Part shown: positions 44,885-60,006 of the stretch, piece after piece
Position numbering within the stretch: the stretch's first letter is position 1
Layout of the letters: the number at the start of each line of letters is the position of its first letter
NCBI RefSeq assembly: GCF_002088945.1
Contig: NZ_NCSU01000015.1
Location: 62,001 to 126,000, forward strand
Origin: Henriciella pelagia
GTDB lineage: Bacteria > Pseudomonadota > Alphaproteobacteria > Caulobacterales > Hyphomonadaceae
Direction of reading: 5' to 3'
Length of the DNA stretch: 64,000 bases
Translations under genes and position numbers: made by a program
The notes under the pieces: model-generated
Told to the model about the DNA's origin: nothing
Seen by the model: only the letters and a program-made list of their open reading frames with translations
Databases searched by the model: none

Positions 44885-44927
44885 ACAAAAACTTCCGCTC
44901 TCCCATCAGACGCATTAGGTTAGCCCC

Positions 44928-50538
<5,611 letters not shown>

Positions 50539-50555
50539 GCGCCCTCATACCACCG

Positions 50556-50570
50556 GAACAAATAGAGAAC
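50556..50570 (-). promoter_or_regulatory. LexA (SOS) box of recN
   Basis: On the minus strand the sequence is GTTC-TCTATTT-GTTC, a perfect match to GTTC-N7-GTTC, immediately upstream of recN. RecN is a conserved member of LexA regulons, so the assignment is well supported. Confidence 0.8.
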
Positions 50571-50591
50571 AAGCGGCTTTTGTTCAGCCGG

Positions 50592-51413
50592 TCACCAAGG
50601 CGTCAGCTTCTGCAGGATCGAGCGATCGGACGATGCCGGCCGCGCGCCGGAGCTATTGTTCTCGATGAGGTCGTAGCTCATCGTGTACCAGTTGGTGTTG
50701 GGATAGTTGTAACCAAGCACCGAAGCGGCCGCGACGGCCTGGTCACGCAGGCCGAGCGAGAGGTACGCCTCGACGAGGCGGTGCAGCGCCTCCGGCGTGT
50801 GGGTCGTCGTGTCGAAATCCTCGACCACGGTCTTGAAGCGATTGACCGCCGCAAGATGCTCGTTGCGGCGCAGATACCAGCGGCCGATCTCCATTTCCTT
50901 GCCGGCCAGCTGGTCTCGGACCATGTCGATCTTGAGCTGCGCATCGCGCGCATAGTCAGTGTTCGGGAAGCGGCGTACCACATCGTTCAGCGCGTTCTGG
51001 GCCAGTTCGGTCGTCTTCTGGTCGCGGCCAACATCGACGATCTGCTGGAAATAGCTGAGCGCGATAATGTAGTAGGCGTATGGCGCGCCCTGCCCCGCCG
51101 GGTTAAGCGAGAGATAGCGCTGCGCGGTCGAGACGGCATCATCATACCGCCGCGAGCGATAGGACGCGTAAGCCGACATTAGCGTGGAACGGCGGGCCCA
51201 CTCCGAATAAGGGTGCTGGCGTTCCACTTCGTTGAAGAGCTCGATCGCGCTCACATAATCCTTCTTGTCGAGCTCATCGGCACCAGCATTGTAAAGCGCT
51301 TCAACCGGGCGCTCGACATAAGCGAGGTCACGCGCCTGCCGGCTTGAGCTGCATGCGGTGAGCATCAGGGTCGCTGTTGTGGCAACAAGGAGGGGTGACG
51401 ACTTCAACTTCAT
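50592..51413 (-). CDS. bamD: Outer membrane protein assembly factor BamD
   Basis: A 273-residue lipoprotein of the BAM complex that inserts beta-barrel proteins. It has the lipobox LMLTAC, then TPR repeats ('LYNAGADELDKKDYVSAIELFNEVERQHPYSEWA', shown in part, is typical of BamD). The ATG at 51413 gives a normal signal peptide; the open frame extends further upstream without similarity. Confidence 0.94.
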   Translation of the reverse strand: MKLKSSPLLVATTATLMLTACSSSRQARDLAYVERPVEALYNAGADELDKKDYVSAIELFNEVERQHPYSEWARRSTLMSAYASYRSRRYDDAVSTAQRYLSLNPAGQGAPYAYYIIALSYFQQIVDVGRDQKTTELAQNALNDVVRRFPNTDYARDAQLKIDMVRDQLAGKEMEIGRWYLRRNEHLAAVNRFKTVVEDFDTTTHTPEALHRLVEAYLSLGLRDQAVAAASVLGYNYPNTNWYTMSYDLIENNSSGARPASSDRSILQKLTPW

Positions 51414-51592
51414 GATGGGTCCGATGTCCGCTAGTAAGGCCCGCACTTTGCCGCTGGAGCGTCTGATGTAAAGTGGGTGCGTGCAGGAACATTTGTTCAC
51501 ATTTCTTGTTATTCCCGATGAACACGGTAGTTTAACAGCACGACCACGCCTTTTCCGGGAATGACAGGCGCCCGGTGAGCAGGGCATTTACA

Positions 51593-52045
51593 ATGACACA
51601 GAAGGATAATGGCGGGTTCACCGCATCGGAAGTCGACACGATTGTTGGCGAGCGCATTCGGCGTCGTCGGATACTCTCCGGACTGACCCAGGATCAGCTC
51701 GGCGAAGCGCTGGGCGTTTCCTATCAACAGATTCAGAAATACGAGACCGGTGCCAACCGTGTCAGCGCCGGTCGGCTCTACCTGATCGCGCAGGAACTCG
51801 ACATCTCGCCCGGCTGGTTCTTTGAAGGCCTTCAGGACAATCAGGTGGACAGCGATCAGGCGTTCACCTCCTCATCCCGCTTTGCGATTGATTGCGTGCG
51901 AAGCCTGACAAGGCTCAAGGATGATCGGGTACGCTCTGCCATCCAGACAATGATCCGGACCCTCGCTGAGGCTGACGAAGAAGACCATGCCGACGCGGCC
52001 AGTAACTTGTCAGGCAAACAGTCAGATGGCATGCGCGCCGAATAG
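51593..52045 (+). CDS. XRE-family transcriptional regulator
   Basis: A 150-residue protein. The HTH_3 domain spans residues about 17-75: 'VGERIRRRRILSGLTQDQLGEALGVSYQQIQKYE' (shown in part) followed by 'GANRVSAGRLYLIAQEL'. The C-terminal acidic helix may dimerise. It resembles the widespread alphaproteobacterial PraR-like XRE regulators. A GTG six codons upstream (51575) is an alternative start. It stands alone between lpxC and bamD. Confidence 0.88.
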   Translation: MTQKDNGGFTASEVDTIVGERIRRRRILSGLTQDQLGEALGVSYQQIQKYETGANRVSAGRLYLIAQELDISPGWFFEGLQDNQVDSDQAFTSSSRFAIDCVRSLTRLKDDRVRSAIQTMIRTLAEADEEDHADAASNLSGKQSDGMRAE

Positions 52046-52080
52046 CGCTTCGGCGGTTCCGGCTCTATTGAAATGAAACC

Positions 52081-52995
52081 CTAGACGCGTGCGGCAGATA
52101 CGGCGGGTGCAATCTCTGCCTCGTCGGTTTCCCAGCACCAGGCGGACGGGTTATCCAGAAGCGCGCAGACAAGCTTGTTATTCAGCGCATGCCCCGGCTG
52201 GCGGGCTTCATACACACCGGCAATTGGCGCACCAGCAAGCATCAGATCGCCGATTGCATCGAGGATCTTGTGACGAATGAACTCGTCACTCGTGCGAAGG
52301 CCTTCGGGGTTCATGATATCGTCGCCGTCCAGCACTACCGCATTGTCGAGCGATCCACCCCGCGCCAGCCCCATTGCCTGCAATTTCTCAACATCCTTTG
52401 CGAAGCCGAATGTGCGGGCAAAGGCAATGTCGCGCGCAAACATGCCGGGCGACAGGCGAAGCGACATCTGCTGCGTGCCGATGGCTCGGCTATCAAACTC
52501 GATCTTCGCGTGAATGGAGAGGAAATTGTCATCGGACGGGCTGAGGCGAGCGACCTTCACGCCATCGGTGACCTCAACATCCTCGAGGATGCGGATGCGG
52601 TTGCGCAGGGCCGTCTGCCGGCGCAGCCCGGCCGACAGCAGGAGTTCGCAATAGACCGCTGACGAGCCGTCCATGATCGGGACTTCGGGTCCGTCGATCT
52701 CGATGAGGAGATTGTCGACGCCGACGCCGGCGCAGGCGGCCAAAAGGTGCTCGACGGTTGCAACGCTCACGCCTGCCTCGTTGCGCAGCGTGGTTCCAAG
52801 CTGGACTTCGGACACATGATCGCCGCGGGCCATCACTTCATTGTCGCGGTCTTTAATGTCCGTGCGCCGGAAACGGATCCCCGTGCCAGACTTTGCGGGC
52901 TTCATGACAATGCGCGCGCGCTCACCACTGTGAACACCGACGCCTGCACATACGACAGGACAATTGATCGTTTGCTGGAATTGCACGCTACTCAT
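52081..52995 (-). CDS. lpxC: UDP-3-O-acyl-N-acetylglucosamine deacetylase
   Basis: The zinc enzyme performs the committed step of lipid A synthesis. The 304-residue product has 'TVEHLLAACAGVGVDN' and 'HKILDAIGDLML' (zinc His/Asp ligands), and 'PGHALNNKL' (catalytic His). The ATG at 52995 is preferred to the upstream ones (53037, 53016). It follows ftsZ, the conserved place for lpxC at the end of the dcw cluster. Confidence 0.96.
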   Translation of the reverse strand: MSSVQFQQTINCPVVCAGVGVHSGERARIVMKPAKSGTGIRFRRTDIKDRDNEVMARGDHVSEVQLGTTLRNEAGVSVATVEHLLAACAGVGVDNLLIEIDGPEVPIMDGSSAVYCELLLSAGLRRQTALRNRIRILEDVEVTDGVKVARLSPSDDNFLSIHAKIEFDSRAIGTQQMSLRLSPGMFARDIAFARTFGFAKDVEKLQAMGLARGGSLDNAVVLDGDDIMNPEGLRTSDEFIRHKILDAIGDLMLAGAPIAGVYEARQPGHALNNKLVCALLDNPSAWCWETDEAEIAPAVSAARV

Positions 52996-53075
52996 GAACG
53001 GACGCCCCTTTGTCATGGTCCTTATGAAGGGACTCACCGGCGAGCTTCAAAACAAGGAGTATTGCGCTTTATTAC

Positions 53076-53105
53076 AGAAAGGGCTCCAGCGTGACCCAGA
53101 GCCCT
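53076..53105 (-). terminator. Terminator after ftsZ
   Basis: On the minus strand AGGGCTC and GAGCCCT pair around 12 bases and are followed by TTTCT, about 40 bases after the ftsZ stop. The stem is clear and the T-tract short. Confidence 0.6.
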
Positions 53106-53143
53106 GATTCAAGTTGATATTTTCTGTTACAAAGCGGCTGCTT

Positions 53144-54556
53144 CTAGTGGTTGGCGGACCGTCTCAGGAAGGCTGGAATTTCGAGATCAGCGTCATCGAA
53201 AGGCGCGGCGGTCGGATGGTCGTCCGGTGAGGACACAATCTTTTCCGGGATCTCGACATCATCCTGGTCATTGTCACCCGGCGTGGTCCCCTTGCGCCAG
53301 CCAAACAGGTTCGCGAATCCAGCGCCAGCTTCGTCATCGTCGCGCTTGCTCGTGCCCTTCTGAGGGGCTCGCGAAAGGGCCTGGTCAGCCGAAACCTGGT
53401 CACTGCCCTCGGCACGCTCGACATGAGCGGCTGGCAGCGGACGGCTCGTAAAGTCCGGGCGTGGGTCGCTTTCGAACATATCGTCCTGCTTCGTGGCGCT
53501 GCCGCCGCTGACGACGACTTTCGGCTTCTCGTCCACGTCTTCCGCGCTCTCAACCGCGACAGCCTTTGGCGCTGGAACTGGATCGCTGTAGGCTGGCGTT
53601 GCAGTGATGGCGCCGGCAACGTCGATACCAGCAGCCACAACCGACACCCGAAGACGACCTTCAAGTTCAGGATCGAAAGTGGAGCCGAGAATGATGTTTG
53701 CATCCGGGTCGACTTCGCGGCGGATTTCATTGGCAGCTTCGTCCAGCTCGAACAGTGTCATGTCATAGCCGCCTGTGATGTTGATGAGGACGCCCTTGGC
53801 GCCTTTCATCGACACGTCGTCGAGCAGGGGATTATCGATCGCGGCGCGGGCAGCTTCCAGCGCACGGCCTTCGCCTTCGCTCTCGCCCATCCCCATCATG
53901 GCAGAACCCATACCCTTCATGATCGTGCGCACATCGGCGAAGTCGAGATTGATGAGGCCCGGCATGACCATCAGGTCGGTAATGCCGCGAACACCAGAGT
54001 AAAGAACGTCATCGGCCATGCGGAAGGCTTCCGCAAAAGTGGTACGCTCATTGGCGATCCGGAACAGGTTCTGGTTCGGCACGACAATCATCGTATCGAC
54101 GGCTTCGCGCATGCGCTCCAGGCCGGTTTCAGCGATCTTCATGCGGCGCGCGCCTTCAAATCCGAAGGGCTTGGTCACCACGCCAACTGTCAGGATGCCC
54201 TTGTCATGTGCAGCCTTGGCGATGACGGGGGCGGCGCCCGTACCGGTTCCGCCACCGAGACCGGCAGCGATAAAGACCATGTGAGCGCCTTCGAGATACT
54301 CATTGATGTCGTCGATGGATTCTTCGGCAGAGGCGGCGCCGACTTCCGGACGAGCACCGGCACCAAGACCGGAGGTGGTTTCAAGACCGAGCTGGATGGA
54401 GTTTTCAGCTTTCGAACGCTCAAGGGCCTGGGCGTCCGTATTGGCCACGACGAACTCAACGCCTTGCAGCTTCGCCTCGATCATATTGTCGACAGCGTTT
54501 CCGCCAGCACCGCCGACACCAAATACTACGATCCGGGGCTTGAGTTCGTGAGTCAT
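53144..54556 (-). CDS. ftsZ: Cell division protein FtsZ
   Basis: The tubulin-like GTPase that forms the division ring. The 470-residue product has '[10 protein letters not shown]', the tubulin signature '[12 protein letters not shown]' and the synergy T7 loop '[11 protein letters not shown]'. A long variable linker (about residues 320-455) precedes the C-terminal binding peptide 'LEIPAFLRR'. The linker is longer than in E. coli, as is common in alphaproteobacteria. A CtrA-like site lies 64-79 bp upstream. Confidence 0.97.
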   Translation of the reverse strand: MTHELKPRIVVFGVGGAGGNAVDNMIEAKLQGVEFVVANTDAQALERSKAENSIQLGLETTSGLGAGARPEVGAASAEESIDDINEYLEGAHMVFIAAGLGGGTGTGAAPVIAKAAHDKGILTVGVVTKPFGFEGARRMKIAETGLERMREAVDTMIVVPNQNLFRIANERTTFAEAFRMADDVLYSGVRGITDLMVMPGLINLDFADVRTIMKGMGSAMMGMGESEGEGRALEAARAAIDNPLLDDVSMKGAKGVLINITGGYDMTLFELDEAANEIRREVDPDANIILGSTFDPELEGRLRVSVVAAGIDVAGAITATPAYSDPVPAPKAVAVESAEDVDEKPKVVVSGGSATKQDDMFESDPRPDFTSRPLPAAHVERAEGSDQVSADQALSRAPQKGTSKRDDDEAGAGFANLFGWRKGTTPGDNDQDDVEIPEKIVSSPDDHPTAAPFDDADLEIPAFLRRSANH

Positions 54557-54619
54557 GAAAATTGTCCGCCTTTACAAATCTACCATGCAGGTTGTCAGGC
54601 TGTAGATTGACGGTCTCAG

Positions 54620-54635
54620 ACTAAGAGACAGTTAA
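54620..54635 (-). promoter_or_regulatory. CtrA-like site upstream of ftsZ
   Basis: On the minus strand TTAACTGTCTCTTAGT fits TTAAC-N6-TTAAC at 8 of 10 fixed positions (TTAAC and TTA). It lies 64-79 bp upstream of the ftsZ start, where the promoter is expected. In Caulobacter CtrA regulates ftsZ directly; the site here is inferred. Confidence 0.5.
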
Positions 54636-54651
54636 GTGAAGTCTTCCGGCG

Positions 54652-55947
54652 TCAAAAATTTTCACTTAGCCAGCGAAAGACTCTCTTCAGCAATCCACCC
54701 TTGCCTGGTGCACCTCCGCTTTCGGACGCGCTTCCAGCCCTGGCAACGTCCGTGAATCCCCTGAATTCATAGGATAGCAGACCTGCGGCTGTGGAAAAGA
54801 CCGGATTGGCATGAGATTCACCCAAAATATCGGCTTCCACCGGTTTTCCGAGGCGAACTGGTTGCTGCAGAACGCGGGTTGCGACGTCACGCACGCCCGG
54901 AAGCAGACTTCCACCTCCAGTGAGTACGGTCCGTCTCGGCATTATCTTCTTCAATTCGCTCCTGGAAAGCAGGTTTCCGGCGTACTCGAAAATTTCTTCG
55001 ATGCGCGGGGCTATGATCGCAGCGATCTGTCCCCTTTCCATGCGGTATCCATTGAGGCGGCCATCATCGCCCAGCCGCGCGACTTCCACGCGTTCAGCCA
55101 TGCCCGGTCCGTCGGCAATGGCATTGCCATGGATCGTTTTCATGCGCTCGGCCGCTGCGAAGGTGGTACCTATGCCCTGGGCCAGATCACCTGTCACATT
55201 CGCGCCGCCGGCAGGAACCAGACCGAGCCAGGCGGGCGACCCGTTGATGAAGGCACATGCCGCCGTGACGCCAGAGCCCATGTCGATACAAAGCGCACCA
55301 TTCTCGATCTCATCATCGATCAGCGTTCCTGCCCCGCTGGCGATCGCCGACGGGATGATGCGATCAACGTGGAGGTGCGCCCGGCCGACACATTCAACCA
55401 GGTTGCGGACAAGGGATTTCGGCGCAGAGATCACAGAGAGAAGAACGCTCAGCTTTTCGCCGATCATGCCTGCCGGGTCCTTGATGCCCTCCTGATCGTC
55501 CAGCTGATAGACGACGGGATGAGCGCTCAGGATTTCGCGCTGTTTCGGATTGACCTTGGAGAGCGCAGCGGCGTGGAGCTTCTTCAAATCTTTCGCCGTC
55601 ACTTCCCGGCCGCCAATATCAATCAGCGAGGCGACGAACTCACAACCGACACGAGGCCCTGTAATCCCGAGCACAACGTGCTCAATGCGTTCACCTGCCT
55701 GGCGTTCGGCATCTTCGACAGCGAGGCGGACAGAGCGCTCCAGCGCGTCCATGTCCTTGATCGAGCCACCATTGAAGCCGCGGCTCTGCTGGCGGCCGCC
55801 GCCGAGAAAGGTGAAGCCCGCCTTTGAAGACGGGTCGTACCGGCCGATCAGGCAGGTGATCTTGGAGCTGCCGATATCGAGCGAGGCAATCGCCTGCCCC
55901 ACACGGGCGGCCTTTGCGGGTTTCAGTCGTGCCTCGGCAGTGGCCAT
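54652..55947 (-). CDS. ftsA: Cell division protein FtsA
   Basis: The actin-like membrane tether of FtsZ. The 431-residue product has the phosphate-1 motif 'SLDIGSSKITCLIG', 'GALCIDMGSGVTAACAF' (phosphate 2) and 'LTGGGSLLPG' (adenosine motif), and ends in the amphipathic targeting helix 'KRVFRWLSENF'. The Pro/Gly linker before that helix is typical. It follows ftsQ by 2 bases. Confidence 0.97.
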   Translation of the reverse strand: MATAEARLKPAKAARVGQAIASLDIGSSKITCLIGRYDPSSKAGFTFLGGGRQQSRGFNGGSIKDMDALERSVRLAVEDAERQAGERIEHVVLGITGPRVGCEFVASLIDIGGREVTAKDLKKLHAAALSKVNPKQREILSAHPVVYQLDDQEGIKDPAGMIGEKLSVLLSVISAPKSLVRNLVECVGRAHLHVDRIIPSAIASGAGTLIDDEIENGALCIDMGSGVTAACAFINGSPAWLGLVPAGGANVTGDLAQGIGTTFAAAERMKTIHGNAIADGPGMAERVEVARLGDDGRLNGYRMERGQIAAIIAPRIEEIFEYAGNLLSRSELKKIMPRRTVLTGGGSLLPGVRDVATRVLQQPVRLGKPVEADILGESHANPVFSTAAGLLSYEFRGFTDVARAGSASESGGAPGKGGLLKRVFRWLSENF

Positions 55948-55949
55948 GA

Positions 55950-56825
55950 TCAGCTTTCCGCTGGCGCGCTTCCTGCGCCAACTTTACGTGTGGGTTTAAG
56001 GAATATCTTTCCAGGAACCCGCAGGTCTATGCGGTCCAGGTTGCGGGATGTCAGCGATGTACCCGCATCAAGCTCCGCCAGTGTGGCAGCGGCACCGCCT
56101 ATGGAATGGTCTGCTGGCAGGCGGATCGTTGCGCCCGTCTTCAGCTTGATGTCCCAACGGCGTTCTGAGACGCGCTGCGCATAGGAAATCCGGTCGCCCA
56201 AGGCCTGATTGAAACTGACCGCCCGCACCAGGGCCGGAACGCCATCGGGGGCGCGCGTGCCGGCCACCCGGATAAGGCCCGGATACTGCTCTGGCGGAAC
56301 ACCATTGATCAGTTGTCCGAGACTGTCGACCACCGTCCATTTCTCGCCATCGTGCCATAGGGCGACGGGTTCGGCCGGCGATGCGTGGATCAGGATCTGG
56401 TTGGGCCACAGGCGGTAGACACGCGCATCGGTGACCTGCCCCGTTGCGAGAATCCGGCGGCGGATCTTGTGAGGGTCGGACGTGAACATGTTGTCACCTG
56501 CCTCGACCTCCGACTGGCGCACCACCATGGATGCGAGCGCAGCATCATCGTCCAGGCCGACAACTTTGACATCGGCAACTGACAGACCGAACGCACTGGC
56601 GACGCCGTCAAAAGCACCGGTCGCGCGATCACCGATCTTGGAGAGCGAGCCGCCCATGAGGGCAGCCCCCGCCACGATCACGGCGAACACCATGACCAGC
56701 CCGAAGATCACCGAAGAGGCGTCAACGCTTTCATATTCCGGCTCGGGAGGCGGCGGCGCTGCCTTGCGGCGGCGGCCTCTTGCCGGCTCAACGGCCTGCT
56801 GTCTGCGTCCCTTTACCGGCGGCAT
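55950..56825 (-). CDS. ftsQ: Cell division protein FtsQ
   Basis: A bitopic divisome protein of 291 residues. A basic cytoplasmic tail ([17 protein letters not shown]) and one transmembrane helix precede the POTRA domain ('[17 protein letters not shown]') and the beta domain. The ATG at 56825 overlaps the end of ddl by 13 bases and is preceded by GAGGA; an earlier in-frame ATG at 56846 is possible. Confidence 0.94.
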   Translation of the reverse strand: MPPVKGRRQQAVEPARGRRRKAAPPPPEPEYESVDASSVIFGLVMVFAVIVAGAALMGGSLSKIGDRATGAFDGVASAFGLSVADVKVVGLDDDAALASMVVRQSEVEAGDNMFTSDPHKIRRRILATGQVTDARVYRLWPNQILIHASPAEPVALWHDGEKWTVVDSLGQLINGVPPEQYPGLIRVAGTRAPDGVPALVRAVSFNQALGDRISYAQRVSERRWDIKLKTGATIRLPADHSIGGAAATLAELDAGTSLTSRNLDRIDLRVPGKIFLKPTRKVGAGSAPAES

Positions 56826-57721
56826 GAAGCATCCTCGATCATCCACGAGACGAGTTCCTCGAACGTCATGCCGGTAAAGGCTGCCTGTTCGGGCACAAGG
56901 GAGGTCGGGGTCATGCCTGGCTGGGTATTGGTTTCCAGTATCACGAGCCGGTCCCTTTCCTCGTCAAAACGAAAATCAGACCGCGTCACGCCTCTGCAAC
57001 CGAGAGCCTGGTGCGCCTTCAGGGAAGCTTCCAAAGCCTGTTTTGTGACATGCTCGGGAATATCTGCAGGCACAACGTGGCGCGATCCACCTGCTGCATA
57101 TTTTGCGTCAAAGTCGTAAAACTCCCTTAACGTTGTAATCTCAGTGACAGCCAGCGGCCTGTCACCCAGCACAGCAACCGTAAGCTCCCGGCCGGGGATG
57201 TACTCCTCGGCCATGAGATTGTCGCCATACTTCCAGTCGTCACACAGCAGGAATTGCGACGGACCATTATTGTTCTCGCGCACAAAGACTACGCCGAAGC
57301 TGGAGCCTTCATTGACGGGCTTGATGACATAAGGCGGCTTGATTGGATGCGCGCGCGCCGCTTCTTCGCGCGTTACCGGGACATCTTTCGCGACATCAAG
57401 CCCGGCTTGCTCATAGATAGCTTTCGACTTTCGCTTGTCCATCGCGATGGCAGATGCGGTTACACCGGAGTGGCTGTACGGAATATCGAGAATTTCGAAG
57501 AGACCTTGTACACATCCATCTTCGCCCCAGGGGCCGTGAAGCCCGTTGAGTACAACGTCAGGCGAGACGTTCGCGATCTGCCGGGCAAGATCGCGCGTCG
57601 CATCGATCCCGACAGCGTCATACCCTGCCGCCTTGGCGGCGCGCAGCATCTGGGTGCCCGAACTGACAGACACCTCCCGCTCCGACGACCATCCCCCATA
57701 GACGACTGCGACTCGTTTCAT
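56813..57721 (-). CDS. ddl: D-alanine-D-alanine ligase
   Basis: An ATP-grasp enzyme of 302 residues making the D-Ala-D-Ala dipeptide of the peptidoglycan stem. '[17 protein letters not shown]', '[14 protein letters not shown]', '[15 protein letters not shown]' and '[20 protein letters not shown]' (shown in part) are diagnostic. It is the first gene of the ddl-ftsQ-ftsA-ftsZ half of the cluster and, unusually, is separated from murB by an opposite-strand gene. Confidence 0.96.
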   Translation of the reverse strand: MKRVAVVYGGWSSEREVSVSSGTQMLRAAKAAGYDAVGIDATRDLARQIANVSPDVVLNGLHGPWGEDGCVQGLFEILDIPYSHSGVTASAIAMDKRKSKAIYEQAGLDVAKDVPVTREEAARAHPIKPPYVIKPVNEGSSFGVVFVRENNNGPSQFLLCDDWKYGDNLMAEEYIPGRELTVAVLGDRPLAVTEITTLREFYDFDAKYAAGGSRHVVPADIPEHVTKQALEASLKAHQALGCRGVTRSDFRFDEERDRLVILETNTQPGMTPTSLVPEQAAFTGMTFEELVSWMIEDASCRR

Positions 57722-57881
57722 GACTTTCTCCAGATCGGGCGACCGGACATCCGGCCTTCATGTCATAGAAACAAACACTTTGGCGGTCAGAAATTAAGGC
57801 AGTGCTACGATGCGTGGAGCCGGACTGCAGGGGGCAACCACATTACGAATTAGTAAGTTGCGACCGCAATCAGATTCGTAT

Positions 57882-57897
57882 CGCTACAAATGTAGCG
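57882..57897. promoter_or_regulatory. TACANNTGTA palindromic operator upstream of the receptor gene
   Basis: CGCTACA-AA-TGTAGCG is a perfect 7-bp inverted repeat 52 bases upstream of the receptor ATG. Its core TACAAATGTA matches the TACANNTGTA operator core of BlaI/MecI/CopY-family repressors. The same core recurs at 58251-58260 inside the gene. Confidence 0.55.
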
Positions 57898-57948
57898 CAG
57901 TGTCAGGGCGTCAGACCTAAAGACTCTTCCGGGGAGGAAGTAGCGAAC

Positions 57949-60006
57949 ATGAATTTCAAAACCGCCATCCTGGCCGGTACCGTCCTGATTGTGCCTGTTA
58001 CCGCGACCGCCATGGAGCTGTCCGACGCATCGGGTGAACCTGTCGGAACCGTTTTCACAATGGAGGACTTTTCCCAGTTCTCCCCTAGTACAGCACTGGA
58101 TATGGTCTCGAGAATTCCCGGCTTCGCCATTCGCGAGGAAAACTCCGAAGAACGCGGCCTAGGCCAAGCCGAGGGCAATGTGCTGATCAATGGACGACGC
58201 GTCGCAGGCAAATCCCTTACCTTGCGTGATGCCCTCAACCGCATTCCTGCTACAAATGTAGAGAAAATCGAGCTTGTAGACGGCGCGACGCTGGATATTC
58301 CGGGCCTGTCAGGCCAGGTGGCAAACGTCATAGCGACCGTGAACGGCGTCTCCGGCACGTGGGAATGGCGCTCGCGATTCCGCGAAAACCTTCCGCCCTA
58401 CCTTCATGGCGGCAATGTTTCGGTGACCGGCCGGCAGAACACGCTTGCCTGGACGCTCGGCCTCAAGAGCAATCCTATCCGCGGCGGCGCAACCGGGCCG
58501 GAATATGTCTATGACGCAAATCGCAACCTGATCGAAACACGGGATGAAGACGTCAACAATATCGGCGACGAAGCTGGAATATCGGGCGCGCTCGAATGGA
58601 CACCGCTTAACGGCTCGGTCGCCAACCTCAATGCCGAATACAATATCTTCCAGATCGACACACGAGAGATCTCCGAGCGCTTCCCTGAGGATGGTTCGCC
58701 CGCCCGGTTCCGCCGGTTCAACAACGCCGAGGATGAATGGAACAGCGAGATTGGCGGCGACTTCGAATTCGCACTGGGGCCGGGCCGCCTGAAGACCATC
58801 GCGCTCTGGCGCTTTGAGCACAGCCCGGTGATTTCAGGCGTGCGCACGATCGATGAGAACGGAAATCTCACCGAGCGCTCAATCTTCGAACAGACGGTCG
58901 ATGAGGGCGAATCCATCCTTCGAAGTGAGTATGGCTGGCAGCCCGCCCCCGGCCGCGACTGGCAGATTGCCCTCGAAGGGGCGTTCAATTTCCTGGAAGC
59001 CGAAGCCGGCCTGCAATCGCTGGACGGGTCCGGCGTTCTCGTGCCCGTCCCGCTCGACAAGGCGAATTCGCGCGTTGAAGAGAAGCGCGCCGAAATCAAT
59101 GTGACGCATGGCCGGCGGCTTTCCGGCAAGCTGTCTGTGCAGGCTTCACTTGGCGCGGAGTATTCGGAATTGTCGCAATCAGGTGGTGCCTCCCAGACCC
59201 GCGAGTTCACGCGGCCGAAGGGCTTCCTGTCAGCAGCCTATGAGGTGAACGACAAACTGACGGTGAATGCAAAGCTGGCCCGCGAAGTCGGACAGCTCAA
59301 TTTCTTCGATTTCATCTCTTCGGTGAACGTCAACTCCGGCAATGGAAACCAGGGCAATCCAGACATCGTCCCGCAGCAGAGCTGGGAATCCGAGGTTGAA
59401 CTGGAGAAGGATTTCGGTCCGGCCGGTGCCCACACGATCAAGTTCTACTATGAGAACATAGAGGACATTGTGGACCGCGTCCCCTTTGGCCCGGACGCCG
59501 AAGGCCCGGGCAATCTGGATGAGGCAAAGCGCTACGGCATCGCGACGAACGGCACCTTCAAGTTCGCGCCCTTGGGGCTTGAAGGCCTACAGCTCGAATA
59601 CGAGCTGGAAGCGCGAAAATCCGAGATTGAAGACCCACTGACCGGCGAAACGCGGCGCATCAATGACGACCTCATTCTGGGCGGCTTTTTCGACTTGCGC
59701 TACGACGTACCGAACACGGACTGGGCTGTGGGTTTTGGCGGAGAGCGGTTCGACAATGCGCCCTTCGTACGGCTTGATGAGCGCCATTATTTCGAACTGC
59801 GCCCCGTCTACACCTTCCTTTATCTCGAACATAAGGACATCTTCGGAATGACCGGGCAGATCGAATACTTCAATGTGTTCGATGCCGATGAGCAGTTTAC
59901 GCGGCAGGTCTACACCCCGCGCCGGGATGGAGCCCTGCTCTTTCGCGAAGATCGAAGCTGGCGGGCTGGCCCGATCCTGTCCATTAGCCTGAAGGGGAGC
60001 TTCTAG
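57949..60006 (+). CDS. TonB-dependent-receptor-like outer membrane protein
   Basis: A 685-residue protein with a Sec signal ([10 protein letters not shown]...TATA). A plug domain spans about residues 30-140: '[11 protein letters not shown]', '[12 protein letters not shown]', '[21 protein letters not shown]'. A beta-barrel-like C-terminal part ends in Phe ('SISLKGSF'). No N-terminal TonB box is obvious, and the plug follows the signal closely. It would import a small ligand, or act as a porin-like protein. It has a strong GGGGAGG site before the ATG. It lies between ddl and murB on the opposite strand. Confidence 0.85.
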   Translation: MNFKTAILAGTVLIVPVTATAMELSDASGEPVGTVFTMEDFSQFSPSTALDMVSRIPGFAIREENSEERGLGQAEGNVLINGRRVAGKSLTLRDALNRIPATNVEKIELVDGATLDIPGLSGQVANVIATVNGVSGTWEWRSRFRENLPPYLHGGNVSVTGRQNTLAWTLGLKSNPIRGGATGPEYVYDANRNLIETRDEDVNNIGDEAGISGALEWTPLNGSVANLNAEYNIFQIDTREISERFPEDGSPARFRRFNNAEDEWNSEIGGDFEFALGPGRLKTIALWRFEHSPVISGVRTIDENGNLTERSIFEQTVDEGESILRSEYGWQPAPGRDWQIALEGAFNFLEAEAGLQSLDGSGVLVPVPLDKANSRVEEKRAEINVTHGRRLSGKLSVQASLGAEYSELSQSGGASQTREFTRPKGFLSAAYEVNDKLTVNAKLAREVGQLNFFDFISSVNVNSGNGNQGNPDIVPQQSWESEVELEKDFGPAGAHTIKFYYENIEDIVDRVPFGPDAEGPGNLDEAKRYGIATNGTFKFAPLGLEGLQLEYELEARKSEIEDPLTGETRRINDDLILGGFFDLRYDVPNTDWAVGFGGERFDNAPFVRLDERHYFELRPVYTFLYLEHKDIFGMTGQIEYFNVFDADEQFTRQVYTPRRDGALLFREDRSWRAGPILSISLKGSF
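58251..58260. promoter_or_regulatory. Second TACAAATGTA site, inside the receptor gene
   Basis: The 12-base palindrome CTACAAATGTAG (58250-58261) recurs 366 bases downstream of the promoter copy, within codons for Ala-Thr-Asn-Val. It could be a secondary operator for looping, or coincidence. Confidence 0.3.

Noticed and set aside
53423-54610. 395-residue open frame on the plus strand
   Set aside because: It is antisense to ftsZ; ftsZ itself is certain.
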